From assembly GCF_011927795.1 (NCBI RefSeq), contig NZ_JAATJJ010000002.1:806001-870000 (forward strand): a DNA stretch of 64,000 nucleotides, in the 5' to 3' direction. Position 1 is the first letter of the stretch. The number at the start of each line of letters is the position of its first letter. Source of the DNA: Saonia flava. Lineage in GTDB: Bacteria; Bacteroidota; Bacteroidia; Flavobacteriales; Flavobacteriaceae. Made by a program: the position numbers and the translations under genes. Below are positions 10,906 through 21,559 of the stretch, one piece after another. The notes beneath the pieces were generated by a model that saw only the letters and a program-made list of their open reading frames with translations, did not search any database and was not told where the DNA came from.

Positions 10906-11298
10906 TTAAACTCTTCTTCTTTTTGGAGGTCTACACCCGTTATGTGGCATTGGAGTAACATCAATAATTTCTGTTACTTCTATTCCAGCATTGTGTATGG
11001 AACGTATTGCAGATTCCCTACCATTACCTGGGCCTTTAACATAAACCTTTACTTTTCTTAAACCTGCTTCATGTGCTACTTTAGCACAGTCTTCAGATGC
11101 AACTTGGGCTGCATAAGGTGTGTTCTTTTTAGAACCTCTAAAACCCATTTTTCCAGCTGATGACCAAGAAATAACATCTCCCTTTTTATTGGTCAAAGAA
11201 ATAATAATGTTGTTGAAAGAGGCTGTTACATGGGCTTCCCCAACAGACTCTACAATAACTTTACGCTTCTTTGCTGCTTTTGCGCTTGTCTTTGCCAT
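10906..11298 (-). CDS. rpsK: 30S ribosomal protein S11
   Basis: A 130-residue platform protein of the small subunit near the mRNA exit. The conserved [22 protein letters not shown] stretch (quoted in part), [11 protein letters not shown] and the C-terminal [13 protein letters not shown] are present. It lies 12 bp after rpsM. Confidence 0.98.
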   Translation of the reverse strand: MAKTSAKAAKKRKVIVESVGEAHVTASFNNIIISLTNKKGDVISWSSAGKMGFRGSKKNTPYAAQVASEDCAKVAHEAGLRKVKVYVKGPGNGRESAIRSIHNAGIEVTEIIDVTPMPHNGCRPPKRRRV

Positions 11299-11310
11299 AA
11301 TCCTTACTTA

Positions 11311-11685
11311 TTACTTAGTTGCCTTTTTCTTGTTAGCAACAGTTTTTCTTTTTCCTTTACGAGTCCTGGAGTTGTTCTTAGTTCTTTGACCTCTAAGTGG
11401 CAAACCAGACCTATGACGAATTCCCCTGTAACATCCAATGTCCATAAGACGTTTGATGTTCAATTGGGTTTCAGAACGCAATTCTCCTTCAATTGTAAAG
11501 GAAGAAACAGCATCACGAATGCGACCTATTTCATCATCGTTCCAATCCGATACTTTGGTATCTTCACTCACTTGAGCTATTTCTAAAATCTCTTTAGCTC
11601 TACTTTTACCAATACCAAAGATATAGGTAAGGGCTATTACGCCTCTTTTCTGTTTTGGTATATCTACACCTGCAATTCTTGCCAT
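11311..11685 (-). CDS. rpsM: 30S ribosomal protein S13
   Basis: A 124-residue head protein of the small subunit that contacts the P-site tRNA and L5. [15 protein letters not shown] at the start and [18 protein letters not shown] with the basic tail are diagnostic. It follows rpmJ with a 2-bp gap. Confidence 0.98.
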   Translation of the reverse strand: MARIAGVDIPKQKRGVIALTYIFGIGKSRAKEILEIAQVSEDTKVSDWNDDEIGRIRDAVSSFTIEGELRSETQLNIKRLMDIGCYRGIRHRSGLPLRGQRTKNNSRTRKGKRKTVANKKKATK

Positions 11686-11687
11686 AA

Positions 11688-11804
11688 TTACCCTTGTCTT
11701 TGTTTAAATCTAGGATTCTTTTTATTAATTACGTACAATCTGCCTTTTCTACGCACAATCTTGCACTCGGCACTTCTTTTCTTTATTGATGCTCTAACTT
11801 TCAT
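11688..11804 (-). CDS. rpmJ: 50S ribosomal protein L36 (zinc-free form)
   Basis: A 38-residue gene found by reading the gap between infA and rpsM. It begins [15 protein letters not shown] and ends NPRFKQRQG, the L36 signature. The zinc-binding form has three cysteines and a histidine; here only one cysteine (residue 14) remains and the histidine is phenylalanine, so it is a C-minus, zinc-free version. It is 1 bp from the infA stop and 2 bp from rpsM. Confidence 0.96.
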   Translation of the reverse strand: MKVRASIKKRSAECKIVRRKGRLYVINKKNPRFKQRQG

Positions 11805-11805
11805 C

Positions 11806-12021
11806 TTAGTATCTATATGTAATTCTTGCTTTGGTCAAGTCATAAGGACTCATTTCCAGTTTAACCTTGTCACCTGGAAGTAATTTAATATAATGCATAC
11901 GCATCTTTCCAGATATATGGGCCGTTACTACGTGACCGTTCTCTAATTCTACCCTGAACATTGCATTGGACAATGCCTCTATTATGGTTCCGTCTTGCTC
12001 TATTGCTGCTTGCTTTGCCAT
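11806..12021 (-). CDS. infA: Translation initiation factor IF-1
   Basis: A 71-residue S1/OB-fold protein that blocks the ribosomal A site during initiation. [19 protein letters not shown] and the [17 protein letters not shown] core are diagnostic. It starts 3 bp after the secY stop; the adk and map genes often found between secY and infA are absent. Confidence 0.98.
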   Translation of the reverse strand: MAKQAAIEQDGTIIEALSNAMFRVELENGHVVTAHISGKMRMHYIKLLPGDKVKLEMSPYDLTKARITYRY

Positions 12022-12024
12022 AAA

Positions 12025-13368
12025 TTAAGCTACTTTTCTGTTTTTACCAGATTTCATTAATCCATCATAATGTCTGTTCAACAAATAAGAATTTACTTGT
12101 TGTACAGTGTCTATTGCCACTCCCACCATAATCAATAGGGAGGTACCTCCATAAAATAATGCCCATCCCGCCTGCACATCCATCAACTTAACAACTATTG
12201 CAGGTAAAACAGCCAACAGTGCCAAGAAAATTGAACCTGGTAATGTAATCAATGACATAATCTTGTCTAGATAATCTCCTGTTTCTTTTCCTGGTCTAAT
12301 ACCTGGAATAAAACCACCACTTCTTTTTAAATCATCGGCCATTTTATTAGTGGGCACAGTAATAGCCGTATAGAAGTAGGTAAAGATGATAATTAATAAA
12401 GCAAATAAAATATTATATGCCAAACCAAATATATCAGCAAACTGAACTTCCATCCATTGACCAAAAGCAGTATCATTAAATGTTTTGCCTATCAATCCAG
12501 GAGCAAACATAATTGCCTGCGCAAAGATAATTGGCATTACACCCGAAGCGTTTAATTTTAATGGAATATATTGTCTAGACCCCATAACATTTTTTTCATA
12601 TCCTCCAGATGCAGTTCTACGCGCATATTGAACTGGTATCTGACGTGTTGCCATAACCAATAGAACACTTAATAGAATTACAACAAACCAGATAATCACT
12701 TCAATAAGGATAAACATTAACCCTCCATTATTGTTGGATGTTCTTGAAACAAATTCTTGAAGAAAGGATTGAGGCATGGTAGCTATAATACCTACCATAA
12801 TCAACAATGAAATACCATTTCCAATACCCTTGTCGGTAATTTTTTCTCCCAACCACATTGCAAATACACACCCCGTAACCAAAATGATTACCGAAGGAAC
12901 AATAAAGTTTAATCCTTTACCTAACAAGAAAGCACTCTCTGGAACACCCAAAGCACTTAAACTATACAAATAAGCTGGAGCCTGTACAATACAAATACCA
13001 ATAGTTAACCATCTTGTTATCTGGTTAATGGTCTTTCTACCACTTTCCCCTTCTTTTTGCAATTTTTGAAGATAAGGTATGGCAATACCCATTAATTGAA
13101 CCACAATGGATGCAGAGATATAAGGCATAATACCTAATGCAAAAACTGAAGCATTTGAAAAGGCTCCACCAGTGAAAGCATTAAGAATACCCAAGATACC
13201 CTGGTCCGTACTATCGGACAAACCTCCCAATTGAGCAGTGTCTATACCTGGAAGTACTACCTGTGCGCCAAAACGGTATACCAAAAGCAACCCAAGGGTA
13301 ACTAAAATTCTACCCTTAAGCTCATCTATCTTCCAAATATTGGATATTGTCTCAAAAAATTTCTTCAT
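12025..13368 (-). CDS. secY: Preprotein translocase subunit SecY
   Basis: A 447-residue inner-membrane channel protein with about ten hydrophobic segments. The opening ETISNIWKIDELKGRI, the plug and lateral-gate region (GIMPYISASIVVQL) and the ribosome-contacting loops are recognisable. It exports unfolded proteins, including the many secreted products encoded further along. It is the last gene of the spc segment, after rplO. Confidence 0.98.
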   Translation of the reverse strand: MKKFFETISNIWKIDELKGRILVTLGLLLVYRFGAQVVLPGIDTAQLGGLSDSTDQGILGILNAFTGGAFSNASVFALGIMPYISASIVVQLMGIAIPYLQKLQKEGESGRKTINQITRWLTIGICIVQAPAYLYSLSALGVPESAFLLGKGLNFIVPSVIILVTGCVFAMWLGEKITDKGIGNGISLLIMVGIIATMPQSFLQEFVSRTSNNNGGLMFILIEVIIWFVVILLSVLLVMATRQIPVQYARRTASGGYEKNVMGSRQYIPLKLNASGVMPIIFAQAIMFAPGLIGKTFNDTAFGQWMEVQFADIFGLAYNILFALLIIIFTYFYTAITVPTNKMADDLKRSGGFIPGIRPGKETGDYLDKIMSLITLPGSIFLALLAVLPAIVVKLMDVQAGWALFYGGTSLLIMVGVAIDTVQQVNSYLLNRHYDGLMKSGKNRKVA

Positions 13369-13382
13369 AATCTACGTTACGC

Positions 13383-13835
13383 TTATAAGCTTATTGCTTC
13401 TCCTCCTGCTGCCTCTATTGCTGATTTAGCAGTTGCAGTAAATTTATGTACAGATATTTTTAGAGAAGCTTTTAATTCTCCTCCTCCTAAAATCTTAACC
13501 AAATCATTTTTACCGGCCAATCTGTTCTCAACAAGAGTCTCTAATGTCACAGTATCTTTTACAGTTCCATTATCAACCAATTCTTGTAATTTATCTAAAT
13601 TGATACCTGTGTACTCTTTTCTATTAATGTTCGTAAATCCAAACTTAGGAACACGTCTCTGCAAAGGCATTTGACCACCTTCAAAACCAATTTTCTTAGA
13701 GTATCCAGATCTAGACTTAGCTCCTTTATGACCTCTGGTAGCTGTACCACCTTTTCCAGAACCTTGACCTCTTCCGATTGTCTTTCCCGCCTTTTTAACA
13801 GAACCTTCTGCTGGTTTTAAATTACTTAAATTCAT
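13383..13835 (-). CDS. rplO: 50S ribosomal protein L15
   Basis: A 150-residue large-subunit assembly protein. The glycine and basic-rich N terminus (GRGQGSGKGGTATRGHKGAKSR quoted only in part: GRGQGSGKGGTATRGHKG) and GFEGGQMPLQRRVPKFGF are diagnostic. It lies 14 bp after rpmD. Confidence 0.98.
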   Translation of the reverse strand: MNLSNLKPAEGSVKKAGKTIGRGQGSGKGGTATRGHKGAKSRSGYSKKIGFEGGQMPLQRRVPKFGFTNINRKEYTGINLDKLQELVDNGTVKDTVTLETLVENRLAGKNDLVKILGGGELKASLKISVHKFTATAKSAIEAAGGEAISL

Positions 13836-13849
13836 TACACTAAATTATT

Positions 13850-14029
13850 TTAAGCCTCTTCCGTAGAAACTAAGTGTTTTACTTTATCTATCATTCCAAG
13901 GATACTAGGTGTATTGTCATGCTCAACGACCTGACCAATCTTTTTTAAACCTAAAGCTTCCAATGTTCTCTTTTGGTTTTGAGGTCTTTTAATTCCACTC
14001 TTAACCTGTTTAACTTTAATCTTTGTCAT
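13850..14029 (-). CDS. rpmD: 50S ribosomal protein L30
   Basis: A 59-residue gene found by translating the gap between rpsE and rplO. It reads MTKIKVKQVKSGIKRP, then QKRTLEALGLKKIGQ and a helix ending KVKHLVSTEEA, the complete bacterial L30 fold. It lies 6 bp after rpsE in the standard spc order. Confidence 0.96.
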   Translation of the reverse strand: MTKIKVKQVKSGIKRPQNQKRTLEALGLKKIGQVVEHDNTPSILGMIDKVKHLVSTEEA

Positions 14030-14035
14030 AATCTC

Positions 14036-14560
14036 TTATCCTTTAAAAACTTTTTCCAAAGAAACACCTCTTTGATTTGCTACAGTTTTAGCATCTCTTA
14101 ATTGCAATAGAGCATCAAAAGTAGCCTTTACTACATTGTGAGGGTTAGATGAGCCTTGAGATTTAGACAATACATCATGAACTCCCACAGCCTCCAATAC
14201 TGCTCTCACAGCACCACCAGCTATTACTCCTGTACCATGTGATGCAGGTTGAACATATACCCTAGCTCCACCAAATTTTCCTTTTTGCTCATGAGGTAAA
14301 GTACCTTTGTTCAAAGGTATTCTTATTAAATGCTTTTTGGCATCTTCAATAGCTTTAGCAATAGCCGTTGCCACTTCTTTGGATTTACCCAATCCATGTC
14401 CTACAACCCCATTTTCATCACCTACAACAACTATGGCAGAAAAACCAAATGCTCTACCCCCTTTTGTTACTTTGGTAACACGTTGAACACCAACCAAACG
14501 GTCTTTCAAATCTAAACCTCCAGGTTTAACAGTTTCTACGTTTCTATATTTTTGGTACAT
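14036..14560 (-). CDS. rpsE: 30S ribosomal protein S5
   Basis: A 174-residue small-subunit protein that takes part in mRNA helicase activity and decoding accuracy. The double-stranded-RNA-binding domain ([19 protein letters not shown]) and the C-terminal domain with [15 protein letters not shown] are present. Confidence 0.98.
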   Translation of the reverse strand: MYQKYRNVETVKPGGLDLKDRLVGVQRVTKVTKGGRAFGFSAIVVVGDENGVVGHGLGKSKEVATAIAKAIEDAKKHLIRIPLNKGTLPHEQKGKFGGARVYVQPASHGTGVIAGGAVRAVLEAVGVHDVLSKSQGSSNPHNVVKATFDALLQLRDAKTVANQRGVSLEKVFKG

Positions 14561-14569
14561 ACTTTTATT

Positions 14570-14926
14570 TTAGAATTTAAGCCCTGCTTCCCTTGCTCCT
14601 TCAGCCAATGATTTTATTCTTCCATGGTAAAGATTACCGCCCCTATCAAAAGCAACCGTTTCAATACCCGCTTTGTTAGCCTTTTCAGCTATTGCCTTTC
14701 CAACAGCATTGGCAATCTCTATTTTCGTTCCTTTTAAAGAACTAAGTTCTTTATCCCTAGATGATGCTGATACCAATGTGGCTCCAGAATTATCATCTAT
14801 TAATTGAACATAAATCTCTTTATTACTTCTAAAAACAGATAGTCTTGGCCTATCAGCCGTTCCAAAGGAAACTTTTCTAATCCTATTTCTTATTCTCTGT
14901 CTTCTTTCTATCTTCGATAATGCCAT
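14570..14926 (-). CDS. rplR: 50S ribosomal protein L18
   Basis: A 118-residue 5S rRNA-binding protein. [29 protein letters not shown] and the C-terminal [24 protein letters not shown] (partial) match the family. Confidence 0.98.
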   Translation of the reverse strand: MALSKIERRQRIRNRIRKVSFGTADRPRLSVFRSNKEIYVQLIDDNSGATLVSASSRDKELSSLKGTKIEIANAVGKAIAEKANKAGIETVAFDRGGNLYHGRIKSLAEGAREAGLKF

Positions 14927-14936
14927 ACTACTAATA

Positions 14937-15479
14937 TTAAGCTGATTTACCTGCTTTTCTTCTTAATTGTTCACCTACAAACTTCACACCTTTTCCTTTA
15001 TAAGGTTCTGGCTTACGATAAGACCTAATCTTGGCAGCAACTTGTCCCACCAATTGCTTATCGTGTGATGTTAATTTAACTGTAGGATTCTTTCCTTTTT
15101 CAGAGGTAGTTTCCACTTTAACCTCTGGAGCAATATCAATTACAATGTTATGGGAAAAACCAAGTGCCAATTCTAATTTTTGACCTTGATTGCTGGCCCT
15201 ATATCCTACACCAACCAATTCTAATTCCTTTGTCCATCCTTTGGAAACTCCTTCAACCATATTGGTCACCAATGATCTATATAGACCATGCTTCGCTTTA
15301 TGTTCTTTGGAATCTGAAGGTCTCGCAACAGAAATCTGTCCATCTTCAACCTTTATTGCCACTCCAGAAAATTCTTGGGTTAACTCCCCTAATTTACCTT
15401 TAACGGTTACAACATTGTCTTTTACATCAACGTTTACACCCTCTGGGATTGCTACTGGATTATTACCTATTCTAGACAT
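14937..15479 (-). CDS. rplF: 50S ribosomal protein L6
   Basis: A 180-residue protein at the base of the L7/L12 stalk. [15 protein letters not shown] and the C-terminal [16 protein letters not shown] signature are present. Standard spc position between rpsH and rplR. Confidence 0.98.
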   Translation of the reverse strand: MSRIGNNPVAIPEGVNVDVKDNVVTVKGKLGELTQEFSGVAIKVEDGQISVARPSDSKEHKAKHGLYRSLVTNMVEGVSKGWTKELELVGVGYRASNQGQKLELALGFSHNIVIDIAPEVKVETTSEKGKNPTVKLTSHDKQLVGQVAAKIRSYRKPEPYKGKGVKFVGEQLRRKAGKSA

Positions 15480-15499
15480 TTCTTAACTCTTTGCTCTTA

Positions 15500-15898
15500 T
15501 TAATAAACGTAACACAAAACTTCGCCACCAACATTGTCCTTTTTAGCTTGTTTACTGGTCATTACTCCATGTGAAGTGGACACAATAGCTATTCCCAAAC
15601 CATTAAGAACTCTTGGCAACTCATCAGAAGCAGCATACTTACGCAAACCTGGCTTACTAATTCGTTGTATTTTTCTAATCACAGGTTCTTTGGTAACTTT
15701 ATCATATTTTAAAGCTATCTTAATTGTTCCCTGTACTTCTGCTTCTTCAAATTTGTAACTTAAAATATATCCTTGATCAAATAATATTTTAGTAACTTCC
15801 TTTTTTAAATTAGAAGAAGGTATTTCTACTACTCTATGCCCCGCGCTGCTGGCATTTCTAACTCTTGTTAAGTAATCTGCTATAGGATCTGTAACCAT
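15500..15898 (-). CDS. rpsH: 30S ribosomal protein S8
   Basis: A 132-residue small-subunit assembly protein. DPIADYLTRVRNA and the C-terminal STSHGVMTSKQAKK signature are clear. In E. coli S8 represses the spc operon; no matching control site was identified here. Confidence 0.98.
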   Translation of the reverse strand: MVTDPIADYLTRVRNASSAGHRVVEIPSSNLKKEVTKILFDQGYILSYKFEEAEVQGTIKIALKYDKVTKEPVIRKIQRISKPGLRKYAASDELPRVLNGLGIAIVSTSHGVMTSKQAKKDNVGGEVLCYVY

Positions 15899-15918
15899 TT
15901 TTTTTACCTTTTAAAGTC

Positions 15919-16188
15919 TTACCAACTTGCTTTTTTAACTCCAGGAATCAAACCTTTATTCGCCATCTCTCTGAACATTACCCTAGAAATTCCAAAAGTT
16001 CTCATATAACCTTTTGGTCTACCCGTTAATTTACAACGATTGTGCATACGTATAGGTGATGCATTTTTTGGCAATTTCTGTAATGCTTCATAATCACCAG
16101 CTTCTTTCAAAGCCTTTCTTTTCTCAGCATATTTAGCTACAGTTTTAGCTCTTTTAACCTCGCGGGCTTTCATTGATTCTTTAGCCAT
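15919..16188 (-). CDS. rpsN: 30S ribosomal protein S14 (zinc-free form)
   Basis: An 89-residue S14 of the long C-minus type: it lacks the CxxC pairs of the short zinc-binding form. [19 protein letters not shown] is diagnostic. It is 1 bp from the rplE stop, which suggests coupled translation. Confidence 0.98.
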   Translation of the reverse strand: MAKESMKAREVKRAKTVAKYAEKRKALKEAGDYEALQKLPKNASPIRMHNRCKLTGRPKGYMRTFGISRVMFREMANKGLIPGVKKASW

Positions 16189-16189
16189 A

Positions 16190-16741
16190 CTAGTTCTTTT
16201 TAAAAGGTAATCCTAATTCTGTTAATAATGATTTTGCCTCCTTATCCGTTTCAGCGGAAGTTACAAACGTAATATCCATTCCATTGATACGGTTTATCTT
16301 GTCTATATTTATTTCAGGAAAGATAATCTGCTCTGTAACACCCAGACTATAATTACCCCTACCATCAAAACCTGTAGCCCTAATCCCTTGAAAATCTCTA
16401 ACCCTTGGTAAAGCAGAAGTTATTAATCTATCAAGAAATTCATACATTCTTTCTCCTCGCAAGGTCACTTTTGCACCAATTGGCATTCCCTTACGTAATT
16501 TAAATGCAGCAACATCCTTTTTAGACATAGTTGAAACCGCCTTTTGCCCTGTAATATTGGTCAACTCATCAACAGCATGGTCAATCAATTTTTTATCGGC
16601 AACGGCAGCACCAACACCTCTACTAACCACAATTTTTTGCAGTTTAGGAACTTGCATTACATTTTTGTAACCAAACTCATCCTTAAGAGCAGTCACTATG
16701 CGCTCTTTATATTCTTCTTTTAATCTTGGAACGTACCCCAT
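16190..16741 (-). CDS. rplE: 50S ribosomal protein L5
   Basis: A 183-residue 5S rRNA-binding protein of the central protuberance. [20 protein letters not shown] and [19 protein letters not shown] are family signatures. It lies 2 bp from rplX. Confidence 0.98.
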   Translation of the reverse strand: MGYVPRLKEEYKERIVTALKDEFGYKNVMQVPKLQKIVVSRGVGAAVADKKLIDHAVDELTNITGQKAVSTMSKKDVAAFKLRKGMPIGAKVTLRGERMYEFLDRLITSALPRVRDFQGIRATGFDGRGNYSLGVTEQIIFPEINIDKINRINGMDITFVTSAETDKEAKSLLTELGLPFKKN

Positions 16742-16743
16742 AA

Positions 16744-17055
16744 CTAAATTACTTCATTGGATTTTTTGGAAAATCTTACTTTTTTTCCATCTCTTGTCTC
16801 ATACCCAACCCTTGTTGTATCACCAGATTTGGAATCTATCAATGCCAAGTTGGAAATATGGATGGGAGCTTCTTTCTTAACGATACCTCCTTGAGGGTTC
16901 TTTGCACTTGGTTTCTCATGTTTAGAAACCATGTTAGCACCTTCTACTATCGCTTTGTTCTTTTCACGGTCAACAGTCATTACCTTACCTTCGGCACCTT
17001 TATGGTCACCTGCAACAATTCTTACCGTATCTCCTGTTTTTATTTTTAATTTCAT
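16744..17055 (-). CDS. rplX: 50S ribosomal protein L24
   Basis: A 103-residue assembly-initiating protein with an N-terminal KOW motif ([18 protein letters not shown]). Confidence 0.97.
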   Translation of the reverse strand: MKLKIKTGDTVRIVAGDHKGAEGKVMTVDREKNKAIVEGANMVSKHEKPSAKNPQGGIVKKEAPIHISNLALIDSKSGDTTRVGYETRDGKKVRFSKKSNEVI

Positions 17056-17073
17056 CTTCTTACCAAATAAATA

Positions 17074-17442
17074 TTAAAGTACTTCAGGCGCAAGAGATAC
17101 AATTTTCATAAATTGTTTATCCCTAAGTTCTCTAGCAACTGGTCCAAAAACCCTTGTTCCTCTCATTTCCCCTGTTGGGTTAAGAAGTACACATGCGTTA
17201 TCATCAAACCTGATGTAAGAACCATCTGGCCTCCTTACTTCCTTTTTTGTTCTAACGACAACTGCAGTTGATACAGCTCCTTTTTTAATGGCTCCATTAG
17301 GAGTAGCTTCTTTTACTGTAACTACTATTTTATCACCAATAGATGCGTATCTTCTTTTTGTACCTCCAAGCACACGGATAGTTAAAACTTCCTTTGCACC
17401 TGTATTGTCCGCTACCTTTAATCTAGATTCTTGCTGTAACAT
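17074..17442 (-). CDS. rplN: 50S ribosomal protein L14
   Basis: A 122-residue interface protein. [19 protein letters not shown] and [14 protein letters not shown] are diagnostic. Confidence 0.98.
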   Translation of the reverse strand: MLQQESRLKVADNTGAKEVLTIRVLGGTKRRYASIGDKIVVTVKEATPNGAIKKGAVSTAVVVRTKKEVRRPDGSYIRFDDNACVLLNPTGEMRGTRVFGPVARELRDKQFMKIVSLAPEVL

Positions 17443-17444
17443 AA

Positions 17445-17702
17445 TTATTTAGCTCTTTCCAGGATTTCAACCAATCTCCAACATTTAGTCCTACTCAATG
17501 GTCTTGTTTCCATAATTTTAACGGTATCACCTTCGTTGCAATCATTCTTTTCATCGTGAGCAACGTATTTCTTTGTTTTTAAAACGAACTTACCATACAT
17601 AGGATGTTTAACTCGTTTTACTTCGGAAACCACAATTGATTTCTCCATTTTGTTGCTGGTGACAACGCCTATTCTTTCTTTTCTTAAATTTCTATTTTCC
17701 AT
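17445..17702 (-). CDS. rpsQ: 30S ribosomal protein S17
   Basis: An 85-residue OB-fold protein. [19 protein letters not shown] and [17 protein letters not shown] are family signatures. It is 2 bp from rplN. Confidence 0.98.
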   Translation of the reverse strand: MENRNLRKERIGVVTSNKMEKSIVVSEVKRVKHPMYGKFVLKTKKYVAHDEKNDCNEGDTVKIMETRPLSRTKCWRLVEILERAK

Positions 17703-17715
17703 AAGGCAGAATCAA

Positions 17716-17907
17716 TTATTGTAATTCCCTTTTTGTTAATTCTGTTGCCAATCTTGCCACAGTTCTTCTTACTTTTCTTACTTGAAGAGGATTCTCCAAT
17801 GGTGTAACTGAATGGGCAATCTTCAAATCCGCATGTTGCTTCTTAAATTCAGCTAATTTACTTTTAAGCTCCTCAATCGATAATTCTTTTACTTCTGTCT
17901 GTTTCAT
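17716..17907 (-). CDS. rpmC: 50S ribosomal protein L29
   Basis: A 63-residue helical protein near the exit tunnel that helps dock SRP and trigger factor. KELSIEELKSKLAEFK and the ENPLQVRKVRRTVARL motif are clear. Confidence 0.98.
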   Translation of the reverse strand: MKQTEVKELSIEELKSKLAEFKKQHADLKIAHSVTPLENPLQVRKVRRTVARLATELTKRELQ

Positions 17908-17926
17908 AATTTTAAAACCTTAAAAA

Positions 17927-18346
17927 TTAAGCCGAATAATCTCTTGCAACAATAAACTTAGTTTTCACTGGTAATTTTTGTGCAGCCAAACGCAATGCTT
18001 CTTTAGCCACATCCATTGGCACACCAGCAACCTCAAACATAATTCTTCCCGGCTTAACAACGGCCACAAAATATTCTGGAGCACCCTTACCTTTACCCAT
18101 ACGCACCTCAAGAGGTTTCTTTGTAATGGGCTTGTCCGGGAAAATTTTAATCCACATTTGTCCTTGCCTTTTCATATATCTGGTAGCAGCAATACGAGCT
18201 GCTTCTATTTGACGAGCAGTAATGAAGTGCGAATCCAATGATTTTATACCGAACATACCATTGGAAAGTTGGTGTCCTCTCTGGGAATTACCCTTCATAC
18301 GTCCCTTCTGGGCTTTACGAAATTTTGTTCTTTTCGGCTGTAACAT
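17927..18346 (-). CDS. rplP: 50S ribosomal protein L16
   Basis: A 139-residue protein near the A-site t[39 protein letters not shown] and [15 protein letters not shown] are diagnostic. Confidence 0.98.
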   Translation of the reverse strand: MLQPKRTKFRKAQKGRMKGNSQRGHQLSNGMFGIKSLDSHFITARQIEAARIAATRYMKRQGQMWIKIFPDKPITKKPLEVRMGKGKGAPEYFVAVVKPGRIMFEVAGVPMDVAKEALRLAAQKLPVKTKFIVARDYSA

Positions 18347-18365
18347 TTTTCTCTACTTTAACAAA

Positions 18366-19085
18366 TTACTTTCTACGACGTGGTTTTCTACCTCCATCTT
18401 GTTTTCCACCACCTTTTCCTTGACCTTTAGTCATTCCAACTAATGGGGAAAGCTCTCTCTTACCATAAACCTCGCCTTTCATGATCCACACTTTAATTCC
18501 TAATCTACCATAAGTGGTATGAGCCTCATGCAACGCATAATCTATATCCGCTCTAAAAGTTGACAATGGAATTCTACCATCTTTATAAGACTCAGAGCGC
18601 GCCATTTCAGCACCGTTCAAACGCCCAGAAATTTGAATTTTAATTCCTTCAGCATTCATTCTCATTGCTGCTGCGATAGCCATTTTAATAGCACGTCTAA
18701 AAGAAATTCTACTCTCTATTTGACGGGCAACACTAGCCGCTACAAGATTAGCATCCAACTCTGGCCTCTTAATTTCAAAGATGTTGATTTGAACTTCTTT
18801 ATCGGTTATCTTTTTAAGCTCCTCTTTTAACTTATCCACCTCTTGACCACCTTTACCAATAATAATACCTGGTCTTGCAGTGGTAATTGTGATAGTTATA
18901 AGCTTTAAGGTACGCTCAATAATTACTCTAGAAACACTGGCCTTAGCCAAACGAGCATGAACATATTTTCTTATCTTATCATCTTCAGCCAATTTATCAC
19001 CATAGTCATTTCCTCCATACCAGTTGGATTCCCACCCTCTGATAATACCTAGACGATTGCCGATTGGATTTGTTTTCTGTCCCAT
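18366..19085 (-). CDS. rpsC: 30S ribosomal protein S3
   Basis: A 239-residue protein at the mRNA entry site. The KH domain carries [12 protein letters not shown], and the C-terminal domain [14 protein letters not shown]. The tail is glycine- and lysine-rich ([19 protein letters not shown]). Confidence 0.98.
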   Translation of the reverse strand: MGQKTNPIGNRLGIIRGWESNWYGGNDYGDKLAEDDKIRKYVHARLAKASVSRVIIERTLKLITITITTARPGIIIGKGGQEVDKLKEELKKITDKEVQINIFEIKRPELDANLVAASVARQIESRISFRRAIKMAIAAAMRMNAEGIKIQISGRLNGAEMARSESYKDGRIPLSTFRADIDYALHEAHTTYGRLGIKVWIMKGEVYGKRELSPLVGMTKGQGKGGGKQDGGRKPRRRK

Positions 19086-19094
19086 ACTATTGCT

Positions 19095-19502
19095 CTAGCT
19101 TTCGATGTTATTGTTAGATCCCAAAACCAATGTAACATGGTTGGAACGTTTTCTTATTCTATGTGCTCTACCTTGAGGAGCTGGTCTTAGTCTTTTCAAC
19201 ATACTACCGCTATCTACCATTATCTCCTTTACAAAAAGATCTGCATCTTCTATATTAGCCTCCTCATTTTTAGACTGCCAGTTAGCTATTGCGGAAAGCA
19301 ATAATTTCTCCAGTCTACGAGAAGCTTCTTTAGGACTAAACTTTAAAATAGCCAACGCTTTTTCAATTTGCTCTCCTCTTACTTGATCTGCAACCAAACG
19401 CATTTTTCTTGGTGAGGTTGGGCAGTTATTCAACTTAGCAAAAGCAATTTGCTTCTTTTCAGCCTTAATCTTTTCGGCCATCTGTCTTTTTCGAACTCCC
19501 AT
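19095..19502 (-). CDS. rplV: 50S ribosomal protein L22
   Basis: A 135-residue protein with a loop that reaches the exit tunnel. The family core [14 protein letters not shown] and the tip [17 protein letters not shown] are present. The first ATG ([11 protein letters not shown]) gives a slightly long N terminus; a start at the eighth codon is also possible. Confidence 0.97.
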   Translation of the reverse strand: MGVRKRQMAEKIKAEKKQIAFAKLNNCPTSPRKMRLVADQVRGEQIEKALAILKFSPKEASRRLEKLLLSAIANWQSKNEEANIEDADLFVKEIMVDSGSMLKRLRPAPQGRAHRIRKRSNHVTLVLGSNNNIES

Positions 19503-19505
19503 AGC

Positions 19506-19784
19506 TTACTTTTTACCTTTGTTTTTTGCACCAGCATGACCTCTAAAAGATCTGGTTGGTGAAAACTCACCCAATTTGTGACCTACCATATTTTCAGTTA
19601 CATACACAGGAACAAACTGTCTTCCATTATGAACTGCAATTGTAAGCCCTACAAAATCTGGAGTTATCATTGATGCTCTAGACCATGTTTTGATGACAGT
19701 TTTCTTTCCAGACTCAACATTTTGCTGAATTTTTTTATCTAAACTGTGATGAACAAAAGGTCCTTTTTTTAGTGAACGTGCCAT
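19506..19784 (-). CDS. rpsS: 30S ribosomal protein S19
   Basis: A 92-residue head protein. [32 protein letters not shown] and the basic tail are diagnostic. It is 3 bp from rplV. Confidence 0.98.
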   Translation of the reverse strand: MARSLKKGPFVHHSLDKKIQQNVESGKKTVIKTWSRASMITPDFVGLTIAVHNGRQFVPVYVTENMVGHKLGEFSPTRSFRGHAGAKNKGKK

Positions 19785-19797
19785 TTCTTTCTACTTT

Positions 19798-20622
19798 TTA
19801 TTTCTTTCTACGTTCTATTATATATCTATTAGTGCTCTTAGTCTTAGAACGAGTTCTAAAGCCTTTAGCAGGTATACCATTTTTAGATCTTGGATGACCA
19901 CCAGAAGCTCTACCTTCTCCACCACCCATTGGGTGATCAACAGGGTTCATAGCTACCGGCCTAGTTCTTGGCCTTCTACCCAACCATCTACTTCTACCAG
20001 CTTTACCAGACACCAATAACTGATGATCAGAATTAGAAACTGCACCAATGGTAGCCAAACAGTTCACCAAAACCAACCTGGTCTCACCAGAAGGTAATTT
20101 TACCGTGGCAAATTTTCCTTCCCTAGCCATTAACTGAGCAAATGTACCAGCACTTCTTGCCATAACAGCTCCTTGACCTGGACGCAATTCTATACAGGAT
20201 ATAATTGTCCCTAAAGGAATGTTAGATAATGGAAGTGCATTTCCTATTTCCGGCGCTGCATTTTCCCCAGAAGATACTTTTTGCCCAACCTGCAATCCAT
20301 TTTGCGCAACAACATACCTCTTTTCACCATCGGCATATTCTACCATAGCAATGAAAGCTGTTCTATTTGGATCGTATTGTATAGATTTAACTTCGGCAGC
20401 AACATCTTGCTTCTCACGTTTAAAATCAACAATACGATACCTTCTTTTATGACCTCCACCTCTATGGCGCATGGTCATTTTTCCTTGACTGTTTCTACCT
20501 CCGGACTTTTTTAACGGAGCAAGCAAGCTTTTCTCCGGCTTATCAGTAGTAACCGAGTCAAATCCGTTTACTACTCTAAAACGCTGTCCAGGAGTGATTG
20601 GTTTTAATTTTCTAACTGACAT
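19798..20622 (-). CDS. rplB: 50S ribosomal protein L2
   Basis: A 274-residue protein close to the peptidyl transferase centre. The histidine-containing [17 protein letters not shown] loop needed for activity is intact. Confidence 0.98.
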   Translation of the reverse strand: MSVRKLKPITPGQRFRVVNGFDSVTTDKPEKSLLAPLKKSGGRNSQGKMTMRHRGGGHKRRYRIVDFKREKQDVAAEVKSIQYDPNRTAFIAMVEYADGEKRYVVAQNGLQVGQKVSSGENAAPEIGNALPLSNIPLGTIISCIELRPGQGAVMARSAGTFAQLMAREGKFATVKLPSGETRLVLVNCLATIGAVSNSDHQLLVSGKAGRSRWLGRRPRTRPVAMNPVDHPMGGGEGRASGGHPRSKNGIPAKGFRTRSKTKSTNRYIIERRKK

Positions 20623-20631
20623 TTTTTGTCT

Positions 20632-20922
20632 TTATAGATTACTGTAAAAATCAATAATATCTCCTTCTGCCACATCCACAATTGCCTTTTTAATAGCATT
20701 TGTCTTCCCATGTTGCACACCTGTTTTAGTGTATCGGGATTTACGACTTGGCCCATAATTCATGGTACGAACTTTCTCAACAGAAACACCATAAGCAGCC
20801 TCTACCGCTTCTTTAATCTGAAGCTTGTTTGCTTTTGGATCCACCATGAAGCCATAACGATTATAAAGTTCGCTATCCGCTGTCATTTTTTCTGTAATAA
20901 TTGGCTTTATCAACACACTCAT
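20632..20922 (-). CDS. rplW: 50S ribosomal protein L23
   Basis: A 96-residue exit-tunnel protein that docks trigger factor and SRP. LIKPIITEKMT and the VDPKANKLQIKEAVE helix match the family. Confidence 0.97.
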   Translation of the reverse strand: MSVLIKPIITEKMTADSELYNRYGFMVDPKANKLQIKEAVEAAYGVSVEKVRTMNYGPSRKSRYTKTGVQHGKTNAIKKAIVDVAEGDIIDFYSNL

Positions 20923-20929
20923 GATTTAC

Positions 20930-21559
20930 CTACTTTTTTAAGTTCGCTTCTATTCCTTCCAAAGACCCTTCTAAAAGCACAATATTATTTGCATTTAATA
21001 TTTTGTAAGTACTTAATTCTGAGTTGTTTACAACTTCGGAACGCTTTAAATTGCGTGACGACAAATATACATTATTATTTGAATCGCCCAACACAAATAA
21101 AGATTTTTTGTTTTCCAATCCCAAAGACTTCAAAACCTGGATAAAATCCTGTGTTTTTGGAGCTTCAAAATTGAAGTCTTCAACCACCAAAACTGCCTTC
21201 TCTTTTGTCTTAATGCTCAAAGCTGATTTTCTAGCCAAGCGCTTCACATTTTTGTTAAGCTTTTGCGTATAATCTTTAGGTCTTGGGCCAAAGATTCTAC
21301 CACCACCCCTAAAAACCGGAGATTTGATACTACCAGCACGAGCAGTACCCGTACCTTTTTGCTTTTTAATCTTTCTAGTACTCCCTACAATCTCAGCTCT
21401 TTCCTTCGACTTATGAGTACCTTGTCTCTGATGTGCCTGATACTGCTTTACGTCTAAATAAATAGCATGAGTATTTGGCTCTATTCCGAAAACATCGTCA
21501 GAAAGGTCTGCCTTTCTACCTGTTTCTTTTCCTTTAATATCTAAAACTGCTACTTTCAT
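20930..21559 (-). CDS. rplD: 50S ribosomal protein L4
   Basis: A 209-residue tunnel-wall protein. The extended loop with [19 protein letters not shown] is intact. In E. coli L4 represses the S10 operon; the long leader before rplC is a possible place for similar control here. Its ATG overlaps the rplC stop by one base (TAATG). Confidence 0.98.
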   Translation of the reverse strand: MKVAVLDIKGKETGRKADLSDDVFGIEPNTHAIYLDVKQYQAHQRQGTHKSKERAEIVGSTRKIKKQKGTGTARAGSIKSPVFRGGGRIFGPRPKDYTQKLNKNVKRLARKSALSIKTKEKAVLVVEDFNFEAPKTQDFIQVLKSLGLENKKSLFVLGDSNNNVYLSSRNLKRSEVVNNSELSTYKILNANNIVLLEGSLEGIEANLKK

